From positions 1-64,000 of the forward strand of contig CAKSDZ010000006.1 of NCBI GenBank assembly GCA_934446365.1: a stretch of DNA of 64,000 bases, given 5' to 3'. Shown here piece after piece: positions 63,997 to 64,000 of this stretch. Numbering within the stretch: position 1 is the first letter of the stretch; each line of letters begins with the position of its first letter. The stretch comes from an uncultured Eubacteriales bacterium (GTDB taxonomy: Bacteria; Bacillota; Clostridia; Oscillospirales; CAG-272). The notes below the pieces were generated by a model. It saw nothing but the letters and a program-made list of their open reading frames with translations. It did no database searches and had not been told where the DNA came from. A program made the position numbers and the translations under genes.

Positions 63997-64000
63997 TCGT

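Overview
The window looks like a chromosomal segment of an anaerobic, low-to-mid GC Firmicute of class Clostridia, possibly a gut Oscillospiraceae or Christensenellales relative; I cannot place it more finely from sequence alone. The grounds are AGGAGG-type ribosome binding sites, sigma-A promoters with near-consensus hexamers, an oxygen-sensitive class III ribonucleotide reductase (nrdDG), an iron-sulfur L-serine dehydratase in two subunits, a WalRK-YycHI locus, a FakA/FakB pair, a BMP-type nucleoside transporter and a DUF6514-like protein. No tRNA, rRNA, CRISPR array, integrase or intact transposase was recognised.

Layout. 1-0.87 kb: two tandem copies of a hairpin-rich repeat. 0.9-7.1 kb: a leftward housekeeping operon asnS, aminotransferase, purB, ddl, coaW from one good promoter. 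7.2-7.4 kb: a small AbrB-type regulator. 7.8-16.5 kb: a polymorphic-toxin locus with a 2054-residue secreted Rhs protein, its immunity gene, and a displaced 'orphan' Rhs tip with a second toxin and membrane-anchored immunity gene. 16.5-20.4 kb: HxlR regulator diverging from a small reductase, a degenerate metallo-beta-lactamase-like protein, and a macrodomain/SirTM pair. 20.5-24.3 kb: leftward acyltransferase, GT8, GT2, acyltransferase operon, probably for a membrane glycolipid. 24.3-28.6 kb: small accessory genes (XRE regulator, VOC, hexapeptide acetyltransferase, GyrI-like, thioredoxin reductase). 28.7-32.1 kb: nrdD and nrdG with a promoter and a tandem NrdR-box-like pair. 32.8-38.2 kb: sigma/anti-sigma pair and small secreted or repair proteins. 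38.3-47.0 kb: walR, walK, yycH, yycI, a 93-bp tandem-repeat array with its own promoter and terminator-like hairpin, murA and sdaAB/sdaAA. 47.2-52.0 kb: C39-like lipoprotein, radical-SAM protein, DUF1287 protein and a second sigma/anti-sigma pair. 52.0-57.9 kb: fakA, fakB, a monoacylglycerol-lipase-like hydrolase, a third copy of the hairpin repeat, glpK. 58.1-64 kb: xpt plus a complete BMP nucleoside ABC transporter.

How the genes fit together. Lipid metabolism recurs: glycolipid assembly, fatty-acid kinase, lipase and glycerol kinase. Envelope control is represented by WalRK, MurA, Ddl and two sigma/anti-sigma pairs. Purine supply is represented by purB, xpt and the nucleoside importer.

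The least explained signals are two related repeat classes. One is the 0.4-0.6 kb hairpin repeat, whose copies differ by compensatory base-pair changes. The other is the transcribed-looking 93-bp array at 43.3-43.8 kb. Both share an exact 20-nt block, AAAAGGGTATAGATCGCTTC, and both have a stem with a GAA loop. I regard these as candidate structured RNAs or non-autonomous elements, not protein genes.
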